A stretch of 64,000 nucleotides of DNA from Hyphodiscus hymeniophilus (GCA_016508695.1 VNKQ01000002.1:2232001-2296000), one strand, 5' to 3'. Positions 46,634-59,480 are shown, counted from the stretch's first letter. The notes: generated by a model from the sequence alone, not told the origin. Numbers and translations are program-made.

Positions 46634-48910
46634 TCAGTCTGCTTTTATTGCTCTGTGACCTTGATTAACATTCGTGCCTTGACTAAAGCGCAGAGTATAT
46701 GACTTACCCATAAATCCTCCGCACGAATGCATATGCAGTCAAGAAACCTACAGTGCCTGTAAGCAGCCCATACACCACGCAGGCCATGAAGCTGTAACTG
46801 AAGAACAGTAAACCGCTTACAAAGCCTTGAATGTGCAGTTTCGTGAAGTAATACCAAACGCAGTAGCACCAGACCCATATGCTGGATCCTCCTCCAACCG
46901 CGAATGAATGCCACCACCAGTTGTAATCTTCCGAGCACAGTTTGATGTATATCGTAACGATGGTGACTTCAGCGATGGTCAGAATTAGGATCACTGAGAC
47001 GACCGAGAGGAAGCCAAAGACGTAGTAATAGCCGGACTTGTCTTGCCATAAAGACTGGAAGACGAAGAGGAGCTCGATGAAAATGACTGCGAAAGGAATT
47101 AAGCCTGCGAGGAGGATCGATTGAAGACTCCGAATATACCATGCTTGGGCGGGTAACTGGCGGGGGAGAGTGGTGGTTTTGGTAGGATGCTCCCAGTTAC
47201 CAACTTGTGTATATCCGTACCAAGATCCTATATATACTAGTGGGAGCTGGATGCAGAGCCAAAGCATGACTATGCCGATGAGGGTGCTGAATGGGAGAGC
47301 CGTGGACGATGCCTGAGCCCAGACAAAGAGGTTCAAGATGAAGACCAGGGTGAAGAGTAGGCCAGGGAACAGAAGAGCCGTGATGAGCGTATTCTTTCGC
47401 CAGTTCGCTCCGCCGAAGGTCTTGTATACCCGGCCAGAGAAGTATCCAGAGAAAATGCCAGCGAAAACGAAAAGTCCGACGCCGACAGACACAAATCCTC
47501 CACGGAAAGATGGGTTCAATATTCCAAGGCACGAGAGGAAGAGAAGTCCCATAGCCATGAAAACCAATTGCATGCCCGAGCCAATTAGTGGCGCTAGTAC
47601 GTAACCATACGGAGGAGGTCTGAAGACGTCGCCATGCAAGAGTTTCCAACCGGTGACATCTTCCAATGATTCGTCGTCAGAAGAAACGTCAGCATCATTT
47701 TCCGTGTCTATCTGGTCGAGGAGTCTGGCGCCACTCTTCTCGCCTAATTTTGGCGTACGAGCCCCTGAGCCAGGACGGGAGAGGCGCTTTTTCTTGGCCT
47801 TTCCTTCTTCGGCAGAAGCGTCTTTGTATGTCTTGATATCTCCTCGAATTGTGCGAGTCAAAATCATAGCCACAATCGCCGACAGAAGACCAGAAATAAT
47901 CAAGGAGTTGATGATTGCCAGCCAATGTATCCTTGAGCCTTCTTCCTGGTTCACGAAGTATAAATCCCACCTGTGCGACCATTCAATCTTTGTGTCTTCG
48001 CGCCAATATACCGAATATGAGTATGGTATCTCGAGAGTTGCCCCATCTTCAATATCTTGCTCGCTCTCAGGTGGGTAGTAGGAGGAGTGTGGATACTGGA
48101 GGGAGAAGTCGGTCGAATTCGGTGGGATGTATAGTTCCATGGGATCTTCGATATCATTTATGTCTGCCGGGCACCCACCTTCCAGCCTTTTGTTCTTTCC
48201 AATGCTTTTGGTGTAGACTTCAAACGCAACAACAACCTTTCCGCCCCTTTCTCCGTCCTTCCCTGGCGCCTTTCTGTATCGAATCACAATTGTCAGATGA
48301 TTGTTGATATAGAATCTTGGCTTCCCAGAACTGGGTGCAAAGTCTTTGTATCCCATTTTGAAACCGGCAGCGTAGTATTTCCTGGATTTGTCCACCGTCA
48401 CAAAGCTTGTAGCTCCAGGGAGATTGTCCACAATCCATTCAGCCACATATCCATCTCGGACCAATTCTCTGGCACGCTTCAGATCCTTTCGGCTGACAGA
48501 TCGAGAGCACAGAAAGTTACACTCTTGATCCTGACCCATGACTAACTCAATATCTGATTGTGCAATTCGATCGCCTCTAAGCACTTCACCTAGGTTCAAG
48601 GAGATGCTCTGTCCGCTGAGGAGGGAGGAGCCCGCATGGTGGACTCCAGTCGGAGGACATACGAATGGGAGGTCGTAGTATGCATATTGGAGTTGGGTAT
48701 TATCGGAGTAGACTTTGTTGACAAGGAGGGGAATTGCTTCGTTGTCTTTGTAGCTTTTGATCGACCATCCTGTGCTTCCATGTTAGCAACCTCCTAGATG
48801 GATGGGAGGACGCGCGAATGTATACCTGGTATGTAGAATGCATTAGTGAATGCGAAGCTCATTGATAAAAGAAGCGATATCCCGAATCGTAATCGATAAT
48901 CCGAAGCCAT
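46634..48910 (-). CDS. EMP70: TM9/EMP70 (nonaspanin) membrane protein, three exons
   Basis: Exons are 48826-48910, 46708-48769 and 46634-46652; the product is 721 residues. The first exon encodes a signal peptide (LRFGISLLLSMSFAFTNA), and the splice produces FYIPGWSIKSY, the hallmark of mature nonaspanin N-termini. A lumenal domain of about 250 residues follows (CNFLCSRSVSRKDL), then nine membrane segments from about residue 320. Two inter-helix blocks are typical: GWKLLHGDVFRPP and CSEDYNWWWHSF. The last exon is only 19 bases and adds AIKAD after RRIYG, completing the C-terminal KxD COPI-binding tail that keeps these proteins in the Golgi. Without it the protein would wrongly end in RRIYG. 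Nonaspanins act in Golgi/endosome sorting, adhesion and copper handling. Which of the yeast paralogs (EMP70, TMN2, TMN3) matches best is not settled. Confidence 0.88.
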
Positions 48911-49961
48911 TATGTGTAAGTGACCAACTCATGAAATCTGCATCTGCAAACCTATCGGCTTCCACGGCCACGGCGAACGGGGGTCTTTCAAACCTTCGTT
49001 GGGGGTCTCGCAGTATGCACTTTCAAGTCGTGGCTTCGCTTGGTTCCAATTCGCGGTTTTGAGGAAGGGATATCGCCCTGGGAATCTCAATAGGGAAGCA
49101 GCGAATAACGAGTGGAATCGGTACGGAGTACCTTCGTAAGCACTTATGCCGAGGATGTGGTGAAATTAACGATGCGAGGTCGCTGAAAAAGAGTTGGCTT
49201 TCCGCAGATTCGAGGGGTCCTTTTTGAGAGAGTTATGCGGGAATTGACTGTGAAATCGGCGGAGATGGGATGGTACTGGTGGTATGGTGTTCCAACCTTG
49301 TACGGTGACCTTCTAATTTTGGTAGAGCAGGTGGAGCTGATTTTTGATTGGACCCCTTTTCATTTCTCCTTCGGGATTTTTAGTGGACAAGATCGACTAA
49401 CCTAAAAGACTCGAAGTTTTGTCTACACCTTGTTTATTTTGACCTCAAGTAATTTCAAGCATAAACACTGTTTGATTGCCCTAGTCACTTGACTTGATCT
49501 TACCAGATTTTGCTCGTTTCTCCCCCCAATTCAAAGTTGGATAAATTCGTTTCTCTCTTAGACGTAGGAGGACATAGACGATCTTTGGACTTCTGTTCAT
49601 GCCGAAGACTGGCCAGCTTCTCTCGCATCTTGCTTCAATCAGCTCCAGTTTCTCTATCTCCGTAGACAGCTTTGCGTCATCTTTTTTGCCCCCCATGACT
49701 GCAGGTGCTTGTGCAGCTTACTCTTGTGGGTTTGCGAAGGTATAAACATCTTTTTCGGAGTCACCTCACGAATGCAGCTGCAGTCCAGCCAGAGCATAGA
49801 GTCAAGTCAGGTCAGGTCGAGGAGAGATTCAACCCAATTACCTAAACTAGAATTCCTTGAACTGGTAAGTCCATCCTAGCAAGTTACGTGGAGGTTTGAA
49901 GGAGGGAAGCCATTAAGTTAAGGAAACAACTTGGACGTATGTCAATACCTGCCGATCCATC
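48911..49961. other. Intergenic, about 1 kb, one small minus-strand frame
   Basis: The left part is the EMP70 promoter. A minus-strand frame at 49481-49696 begins MGGKKDDAKLSTEIEKLELI and has 71 codons, Lys/Glu-rich, with a GTAAGA donor-like site near its end (about 49505). It could be a small gene or its first exon, but no partner exon is evident. A CAAGTCAGGT-type short repeat lies at about 49800-49820. Confidence 0.35.
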
Positions 49962-50769
49962 TCACTCGCCACTAAGAGCAATACAGCTGAATCTCAGCTC
50001 CCCACCCCCACTCTGTTTCTCCATGTCAATAATCCTCCCCAGGCCCATTTCTAACGCCCTCTCACTCAACACATCCTCCCTCTCTCCCAGTTCACCCCGA
50101 TCAACTGGCCCCTTCCTATTCCCCTCCAACTCCCACAGCCTTCCTCCCTCCTTAACAAACGCCACAAAGTGTCCGCAACCAACTCCATCATCAGGCGGGG
50201 CTGTGTCCCCCAACTCTGCAACACTCTGATGCGCCTCCTCCAACTCCTTGCTATCATATAGAAGCTGAGCTCGGTCTTCCATGCCGAGAGGGATTGCAGA
50301 TGAGCGGAGTTGTGCGAATGTGCTATTGGGCAGGATGTGAGATTTTGCGGATCCGTTTAGGACGCAGTGGAGCAGGCCGATGGAACCGCAGGCTTCGCCG
50401 ACTGTTTGCTTGAACCAGATCACTGGCTCGGAGGAACCTTTGCCTGCGTATTCAGCTTTTGAACCATCTTCTTCGACTCGGGATGCATGCCAAGCTGGTG
50501 TGAGAGGTATAATCACAAGCAGTGCGTGGACAGGGCGGGGAATGACGGAGAGCAGGTCGGGGTCGGTGAGGGAGTAGACGTCGTAGAATTGAAGACTGGA
50601 TGAAAGGCCAAGCTTGTGTGCTAGGGGTGTCATTACTTCAGGGTTATTTTCTAATTGCTGTTAATGTATGTCTTGGGTATTCCGGTATGAGGGTCATAGG
50701 GGGGAAACTATTCGTACCAAGAACCGTAAAGGTCTTCTTGCCATTGATGATTTGCACTGGGATAGGCAT
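49962..50769 (-). CDS. Ubiquitin C-terminal hydrolase, UCH (peptidase C12) family
   Basis: Exons are 50718-50769 and 49962-50650, with a 67-base intron; the product is 246 residues, typical for UCH-L3/Yuh1-type enzymes. The splice restores ENNPEVMTPLAHKLGL, the conserved N-terminal block that includes the ENNPEVM ubiquitin-contact motif. The oxyanion Gln (about 99) and nucleophile Cys (about 105) lie in WFKQTVGEACGSIGLLH, and the His (about 178) in GHFVAFV. The triad acidic residue, normally Asp in ELDG, is Glu here (WELEG, about 193). It would process ubiquitin precursors and small adducts in the cytosol. The start ATG at 50769 is in the first exon and is missed if only the long frame is used. 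Confidence 0.88.
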
Positions 50770-51176
50770 GTTGGCGCTGTTCCCTGCAGCTTCGAATACC
50801 GTTCAGCTTTCAACGTCCTACGAAGAAGCTCCTTGGATTGATTGCACTGCTGTCATACGTCCTTGTGTTATTTGCAGGAGAATTTGAGGGCGGGAGGAAT
50901 ATTGTATTTACAATTTGGGGTAAGGCTGAGAAAGCGGGGCAGAAGGCAACAACCGCAATGACGAGGCTGCCTCGCTGACTGATTCAACCAAATACACTCG
51001 GCAAAGGTTGGCGACTGATTGGTTTGTGGCAAGTATGATCTTGTGATTGCACGACTTTATATCGCATTTCTGCTCACTTATCTTTGTACTTATACCATCC
51101 TCGAGACTGAGGTCCATAATCCCCCAATTTAGTCATGATTCCACAATCGAGACCTCTCAGAGCATGCACGCCAACC
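50770..51176. other. Intergenic, 407 bases
   Basis: This stretch holds the promoter of the UCH gene and the 3' UTR of the Dicer gene; both are on the minus strand. Nothing else is seen. Confidence 0.45.
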
Positions 51177-54100
51177 TCAAACGGCGGTGCCATGATCAAG
51201 CTCTTCCTCTGTAACATCAAATCCCTCCTCACTGACCCGGCAATGACAGCCAAACTTCGTTCTAAACTCCGGCAAAGGCAAACCCTTCAGAAACTCTAAT
51301 GCCTTCTTCGCAGCACCTACTTTAGCATATCTCGAGCTCTCACATTTATAATTCGCCACAATCTGATCGTGAACCATGACCACTGCCATGACCTGCGGTT
51401 TCGATCCATCGATGTTAGGGATCTCTCTCGGTATGACACTCCAGTCCATGCAGCCCATATTGATCTGCAAGAACTTTGTAAGGAAGGTTGTGGGATGCTT
51501 GTTTGCAAAGGTGTCGTAGATTGACATGTCTGTGAAGTACCATTTGATATGTTTGTCGAAGAATTGTTCAATTTCCTTGTACTGGTACTCGGAATCGACA
51601 AAAACGGCTCCAACGTATGCTTCCACAATATCTGGCAAACACTTCGGTGGCTGGCGAACGGAGATCCAATAGTCTGGCGAATAGTCCTCTCTGGGCTTCC
51701 CGGCGCGGACAGCATCTTCCTCGGCTTGATTACGAGCTTCAGTAATATCCGTGACGTAATCCGTGATCTGCTTCTGGTACGTTGCGTTGAAGAGTAGCAA
51801 GTGTCTGTGGAAGCCCAGCTTCACGCACAGAGCACCTAGGAATTGATTGGATACCATAGCCATCTTGTGCTCCGTCAGCCATTGGGGATCATAGGCCGGG
51901 AAATTGTGGTAAAGAAAATTTATACAGGCCATGTCCAAAAGTGAATCGCCCAGAAATTCCAAGCGTTGGTAGTTGGGAATATGTTCATATGAGAAAGGGT
52001 ATGAGGGGTGAACAAACGCCGATCGCAGGAGTCGTGGATAGCGAAAGTGATACGGATGTACCTCTTCAACTTGTCGTGCCAAGTCGCGTTGCATTGCTGT
52101 AGGAAGTGCCAACTGATACTTCGGCTTCTCGTACAAGAGGTAATAGTCGGACCAAGTCATTGCTCGATGGTTTTCGCTGGAGACCAGTTCAGTAACGGCT
52201 CTGACTGCATTGTCCATATTGCCAGTTTCCTTGCTGGACAGCAGTGCAGCACCAATCATTGCCTCACAGACATCCGCAATAGGTTTGTCACCAAGGTCGT
52301 GGGATTTGCATACCTGAGCAGCCTTTCCCTTCTTCAATACCAAGCCTTCAGGATACCAGGCTCGCCGATTAAAGCTCTGTGAGCGAATGTACTCGAAGAC
52401 CCGGAGATTGAGAGCATTACCGCAGAGATTCTTATTGCAAATCATCATCATACGCTCTACATGATAGCTGAACTCGTCCTTGTCGGGAAAAATTCCATAG
52501 AGGGAGATAGATGTTGCCATCTTCAAAAAGCAGTCGCCAAGGAACTCAAGACGCTCGTAATTATTGCCCATTCCTCGTTGGAAATTAATTTTCTCTGCCC
52601 CATGATCGTCTGAATTGTCTGAGTCTTTTGTGACTGCCTCTAAGGCCAGGTCTGGGCGAATATCAAGGTGAAGCAAGTGGGTTGCCTCCAGAGCAATGAG
52701 GTACGACTCGATTCGATGAATGATTGCAGGGAAGAGATACGCCATGGCCACCACTGTCGAGGGCAACTATGATCATTAGTACGAGAGGCAGAGGGCCCCG
52801 GCCGGGGTAGGGGGAAGGGAGGGTCACTTACGGGCGAAATCTTCAAAGGTTCCAAAATGACGAAACACTTGGTAGGAATGTCTTCCTGTGGTGCTTCAAA
52901 GTCATCGAGCATATTTCGATTCAACGATATGAGCTGTGCCTCATAAACTCGTTGATTCTCATCAAAAGTTCTTCGCTCTCTTGACTTTGCCCACAAACTG
53001 CAGCTATATTCTAAAATGTTACTATTGTTTCTGCGAGTCCCCTTGCGAGGTGCGGTATTTTCTGGCGGGGGATCTAATGGCTTGTATTGCGGAGCAGGTC
53101 CTACAATCCATAGTTTCCGAGAGCCGTCCCATGGGTCAACGACATATTTACCCTCAAAAAACTCGGCCAGCTGAGTCTTCCAAGTCATGACCTCCCATGG
53201 GATCTCTTTCCATGTCGTCTGATAGTCGTCAATCGATTTCAGGATGTCCCACGCAATGATGTCACTGGGATCGGCGCTTGTATCGAATTTTGCCTGAGCC
53301 TTGACAGGAGCTAAGAAGTATGGCATCTTGGACGGATCCGGCTCATATTCCTTACTAAAAACGTCATCAAATATACAGAGAGTGAAATTGTTGAGTTGCT
53401 GAACGATAGACGGCTCTACCTTCAGTGATAGGCTGACGGGTGTACAGTGGACTGGCGAGTTCTTGCCTCCCCCAAAGTGAAGCACAAAAGAGGGTAACTG
53501 GGGTACAGCAGATCGTGTGAGCAGAGCCAAAGGTTGAGAAGCGCGGTCAAGGGATTCGGGGCAATCCAAACTCAACACCATGACGAAGAGTTCTTCGGTA
53601 GAGCTCCCTGCAGCCCAACACTCAGGTTTAGTCCTCATATCGTACTTTTCTCGCTTCTTGGAGTCCACCGCAAGAAGGGCATTGCGCATTACAGGAAGTT
53701 GTTTAGTGAAAATAGGCGAGAGATATTCGTCGAGATACTTTCCCCGGCGCAACAGGAGGCAGGTTTCGAAGGCAGCGGAGCATTTCGCAACTTGTTTGGT
53801 TGAACACGGGCGTCCAATTGCGCCGCGAATTGGCGACTCTTCAGGCAAAATGACTTCGCAAATGAACTGCTTGTTTTGGACAGTGATGACATATTCTGGA
53901 TTCAGCATCAGGTTAGCGCCATGAGGCAAGGAAGAGACGAAGTTTGCCAGATACAAGAGGCTGATTTGGTAGGTGAGTTTGGCTCCTGTCTCTGGAACCT
54001 TATAAAAAGGTAACTTGTTCTCTTTTGACAACAACTTCTCTAACTCAACAGCCTTCCCATCTAACAATCTGTCGGCTGGTAAAGCCTCGCAGAAAGTTTT

Positions 54101-57072
54101 CAAGACTGCCTCATTTCGCTTCACATCTTTGATCATCTGCGTGTGTTCCATGTTCCGATCTTCAAACATGTGGATGTATCTTGAGTTTGCATGCCTTGCT
54201 CGCCCTCTTGATTGGATGTACTGAATCAAAGTCGTGTAAAGGTCGAACCGGATTACGAGATTGCAATCGGGGATATCAAGACCTTCTTCTGCAACGGATG
54301 TAGCAAAGAGACAGTTGATGATGCCCTTGCGGAAGTTCATCATTGTGATGACTTGATCGCGGAAGGAAGTATTCGAGTCCCCGGCGTCCCCTTTTCTAGT
54401 CCCGACCTGCATTTTAAGTTAATCATACAATTTTCAAGGCAGTATAGCAGGGACAGCTCATACCAATCTTCCAACTTTCAAATGAGGCGTCCCGATGTTT
54501 GGCTGGGAGAACAAAATGGCGAGAGCACGTGCGGTATATCTCTTCTGGACAAAGACAATGCACTTATCATCCGTGGGCCGTTCGAATCTCTCTTTCAGGA
54601 TTGAGATGAGCATCACTGCTTTCGAGGAAAGGTTAGTCGTGGCTACTGACAGTTGATCATGATAGTCTGGAAGCTCGAATGTATGGCCTTTGACGACAGC
54701 TTCAGCCTCTGCCAACTGAACGCGTGACTTCTCAAGCAACTCCATGGGAGGCGCAACTTTCTTTACGTGATACTGTCGTTCTGTAGAAGCTTGCAGCTTC
54801 TTCATCTCTTCGTCGTTTAGACAGAATGACCAGACTTGATCAGCACACCAAGATCCGAGCTCTTTTGTTGCGTCTCGTGCAAAAGTCAAAGGCTTCTTGA
54901 ACACTTTGTTTGCCTTGAGCTTCTCCATCATCTTTCGTAGCAAAGGTGTCTCGAAAACAGGGCCAAGAGTATCGTATCTCGCCATCTTTTCCTCTAGGCC
55001 GCTGTCTTTGAATGCATGAAGACTGGCATCAGAAGTAGTTGCGATCTCGCAGTTTAGTAGAGTCTCTAGTTCTGTGGCAGCTTTCTTGACGTCAACTTTA
55101 GCATCCACTGGAGACGCAGTCATGCCAAAGATCTTGGGTAGAATGCTACCTTCTTTCGCTTGTAGATAGAAATCTTTGATGATGCTCGCATATGGGTGTC
55201 CTTTTTTGGCGTGGTGAGCTTCATCGAAAATAAGAAGGTTGATTCGATCCATGGAGATGTAGGCTTTGTGCAAACATTGTCGGAGGACTTCAGCGGTGCA
55301 AACTACAACCATGTTCTTATTAAAATGTTTTTCCCACGTATTTCGATTGAACCCATCGGTATTCATATCCCCGCAAAACATGTCCATAGGTTGATCCAGG
55401 TTGGCCTTCAGGACTGCATGCTGTTGAAAGACAAGGGTGACTGAATTGACCTAGTCTCCATCAGAGGTACGTGTGATGCAAGGACCGCATGGACTCACAA
55501 GAAAGAACGAAATTCGCTTTGTGTCTCCTGAAGCCCGTGCTTCAAGCTCTTGAGCGAATATATGACGAAGTAAGAGAACTGCAATCAACGTTTTACCGGA
55601 ACCTGAAGGGTCAGCATGCTTCTGCTCGACTCTGCACATCAGCTTACCTGTATCTAAGACGGCGACGATGTTCTTTTCTTTTGCTCGTTCAAATAGCTCA
55701 GTTTGGTATTCTCTTGGAGTTGATATTATCTTCTGACTTTCAGCCTGATTAACAATGTACCGAGCAGATTGATCTTCTATAATATGGCGATTGTGCTTGA
55801 TATCGTCCTTGAGCAGCTTCTGTGCGATATCCTGGATATATTTATCTGCAATAGCATTCATTCTCCGCTTGCGTTCTGAGATCTTTCGAGGTATGGTTGC
55901 GGGCAATACATCCTCATCCTCGTCCTCATCGTCATACTCCTCTGAATCAGCTTCGGAGATTGGAATTCCAGGTACTTCGCCTTTTTTTGATTCTTGCTCA
56001 ACCCAAATCTTGACAGGATCCGGTGGTACATCGGGCGAGATCGAGGTTTGACGGCGCTTGACAGGGCCGGAAGGGGAGAAACGAGAGCGCTTGAGATCAG
56101 AAACCATTTCTTTTTCAGTCCGAGGTACTAACGTCGGGCGGACAGCTTCAGCAGCTTTTGGAGACATGGTTGGCGACGTGGCCAAGGGCAAAGATAATGT
56201 CTTGTACTGCTCAGGAGGAGGAAGGGACAACTTCAGAGGCGAAGATCCAGTCATGGTCTCTGGTTGGGCTGGGCTTCGTGGATGTGTGTCCATGGATGTT
56301 GGTTGCGCTCGCTGGTTGAAAAAGCTCATATCAGTAGATTTCGATGTTGGCGCGAGTATCTCAGCCCTATCCAATGACAATGAGGAGCACGCCACTTTGC
56401 TCTTCTCCGGTGGCACTTGATACAGTATTAGCTATTGGCTTGGGATGTAAGAGACTTTCAACGTGAATGCCCTTCGTTCACCTTGCCCATCATATTTGAA
56501 TCAAGGCGGAATTGACTTAGACAAGGAAGTGTAGCTGCATGATACATGTTGCGGATCTATGTCTGCTCACCTTGAACTTTCTCGGGGCCACAATTGTTAT
56601 TTGCTGTTTGGATTGAGACGGGAGGTTTCGACTGAGTTTGGATAATTGAATCAGTAACCTGGAATATTGACTGAGGCTGCGTTCTTGGTACCATGTCGAG
56701 CAAGGCGGCGCCTTCGACGTTCTGCGGGTGCCGGTTGGAAATATGAGGTCGTAAATCAAACGGAGAGGTCGCCGCAGAGGTTGCTGTAGATACAATGGAT
56801 GATGCCAGCGGATTTGGGAATGGCACGTTGAAAGACGGGGGGCTTGTGAATGACGTTGTGGGAGTATCAGCCTCGTCAGAATTTGTCAAATCTGTATTGA
56901 GTAGTATCAAGTCATTCCACGTAGACTCGCTGACATCCTTCTGATGTCCATTGTGTTTGGTTTCTAGATGTGAATTTGCGGTCAGTCTTGTTGGGCTGTC
57001 AGTAAGCGGTAGCAAACAGTCCCACTCCCCAGTCATTGGTGAGAGATCATGTAGGTAGCCTTGGAAGGGCAT
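51177..57072 (-). CDS. DCL1: Dicer-like protein 1
   Basis: Well-supported exons are 55648-56415 (left of a 5' exon), 55499-55602, 54464-55450, 52832-54406 and 51177-52766, with introns of 45-65 bases in phase. A further 5' exon at 56571-57072 joins in phase, giving about 1841 residues. In order, the protein has a DExH helicase (LDTGSGKTLI Walker A, FDEAHHAKKG, FGMTASP), a helicase C domain (SVAEEGLDIPDC, QSRGRARH) and a Dicer dimerisation domain. Two RNase III domains follow (YERLEFLGDC with DVCEAMIGAAL, YQRLEFLGDS with DIVEAYVGAV). The C-terminus has a dsRNA-binding fold and FGCHCRV, a zinc-binding tail seen in fungal Dcl1. No PAZ domain is visible, as is usual in fungi. It would cut dsRNA for quelling and meiotic silencing. 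The N-terminal ~390 residues before the helicase are long and disordered, so the first exons are the least certain part. Confidence 0.9.
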
Positions 57073-57309
57073 GTTGAGACGAAAGCAAACGAGAAAGATG
57101 GGACAGAGAAATGATTGGAAGGTGTACTTGAATCATGAGGCCAAGGGTAGAAGCATTAAAAGATCTGGTTCACATGAACAGATCGACCGATGTGGCTTTA
57201 TATGTTGGACGACGTTGATATTGGGATGAAACTGGAGAGAAAACAGGATATGACGTTGAGACTCTAGGTACTACAGAGGCTGGATTTGGAATCACGTGTC
57301 GAGCGATAC
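57073..57309. promoter_or_regulatory. Short dcl1 upstream region bounded by a retroelement
   Basis: Only about 240 bases of normal-composition DNA lie between the proposed dcl1 start and the beginning of the AT-rich island. The core promoter of dcl1 must either be here or extend into the decayed element. CACGTG-like sequence (ATCACGTGTCGAG) occurs at about 57291-57303, right at the edge. Confidence 0.4.
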
Positions 57310-58149
57310 TTATAGCGGTTAGCTCCTAGCTAGATATAGATCCTTCTTTTAAGGAAACCTTAGAGAAAAATTAACTTGCCACTTAATACAAATAGACCCG
57401 TTTTATAACTCTTTCACAAAAGCCCTAAGATTATTATAAGCTCTTCTTTTCCGAAATTTTTGTTTAAGTTTATTATACGATTCGGCCCCTTAGTTATAGT
57501 AATTATAATAGTTTATATTTGTATCTTCTTATAATAATACTTAAGTTTAATTTTCTACGTTTTTCCCTTCTTTTCTCGAACTCTAAAATATCGAGTTAAT
57601 TCGACCTTTAAAGAGATTTTATATTCTCGAATACCTTTTAGCTTAACTTACTAATCGCCTAAGCGTTTAAAGAAAAGTATTTTCTATATCGATATTTTTC
57701 CTTTTATATTTATTACTCTATAAGAATATAATTAATCGATATATTTTATTATTACTTTATTAAATATAAATACTAATATTAAACTAAGAGTTATTAGCTA
57801 ATTAAAAGTTATTAACTAGTAAATCCTTAAGTAATTTAATTTTTAAAGAGTTTTTACTAAGTTAAGAGTGACTTAGAATAAGACGAAATATTCCCCTTTT
57901 ACTTAATCTTTCTTATTAAAAACTAAATCTCTTTCAAACTTTAATTAATATACTTTAATCTCTTATATTATCGAATCCTTTTAAAAATACTTTTATATCC
58001 TTTATTACCTCCGAGTTAATATTTATTTTACTTTCTCTCGTTATAATATTACCTTAAATATTACTAATTCTTATACCCCTTATACTTTAAATATCTAACT
58101 CTCTAGCTACTATTATAATAATCTCTTAGCCTACCTTTAGTAAGTTAGC

Positions 58150-59480
58150 TTATAAGAATACAAATAAGTATATTAAGACCCTAGAGTTTAATATAATAAA
58201 TTAAACGGAAATAGCTATAAAGAAATTAGCGATAAGAGTTTAATTTCAAGTAGAGTTATTAAGTAAAGCTAAGGTCTAATATAATACGGTTACTAAAGAT
58301 ATAAGAAATAATTAGCTAAAGCTTAAGAAAGCCTTTTAGGCAAAATATAACTATAATATAAATAATTTTAATTAAAAGTTTTTAATATAATAAGAGGTTT
58401 ATAATATTCGCTAAGGGGAGAAGAAATTAAAACCTTAATACTTAAAGCAAGTAAAGAAGCTAAGTAAACGCTATAATACTAATTTGTAAAATAAAGTAGC
58501 TCGTTATACTCTAAGTAGCTTAATTAATATAGACCTCTAATATCGAGTCTAGATATATCTTTATATACTAGTATAAATTAATAAAAATAAACAACTTATT
58601 ATAAAATATAAATTCGCTAACGTATAGAATATACTAGTAGTAATTACTCGTTTAATAAGTAAGGCAAGTCCGTTTAATAATAATAGTAAAGACGATAATA
58701 AGGAGGATATATATTAAGTACCTAGTTAAATATAAATTAACCTAAAGATACTTAAAGCCTTAAAGGTCTTTTAAAAAACATTAGCTATAAAACCTCTTTT
58801 ATTACTATTATTATCGGCCTACGCTTAAGCTATAGCTTAGCCTCTAAACCTATATAGACTACTAAATAACTAGTTTATTAGAGGTATTACTTATTATAAT
58901 TATATAAAGTAGGGTTATATATTAACTATATACCCGGAACTAAAAGTAGCAAATTCCTAATATTGCGATAATCGAGCCTATATCGAAGTAATACGTATAT
59001 AGCGTATAAGAAATATATATTACTAGGGAAATATAACTCTTATTTACTTCGCTATACTATTCCCAAATAAGCTACCTCTAATATAGCCTTAAAACTAAAT
59101 ATCTTATTACTATTAATACTTTACTTGCTAACTTTTGTTATAAAATACTACTAATATAAATATATAGTAAGCCCCTATTAATAACGCAAATAATAGGAAA
59201 TAAACTAAGTAGTTATTTAGCTTAGGAACGCAATCCCTAGCTATTCTTAATAAAACTTAGAAAATTATATTAGTTATATTAGTTATCTTTACTCTCCCTA
59301 TTATAAAGTCCGACTCTTAAACCCGAATATACTAAGATATAAGAGAACTAGAATATAAGGGATAATTAAGAAATAAATAAGAATAAGTAAATAAGACTAA
59401 TAATACGACTAAAGTAATATAATACTCTTAGAATAAAAGTAAAGGACGCGAAGTAAAAGTATAAGATAACTAGACTTTAA
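58150..59480 (+). pseudogene. Decayed gag region with CCHC-like zinc knuckle
   Basis: Reading through stops, the segment at 58850-58990 gives RGITYYNYIKQGYILTIYPE, in which tyrosines stand where a CCHC knuckle (CxxCxxxGHxxxxC) would have Cys and His. TGC/TGT-to-TAT changes are exactly what RIP produces. A Gln/Lys-rich coiled upstream part is also recognisable as gag-like. Confidence 0.6.
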
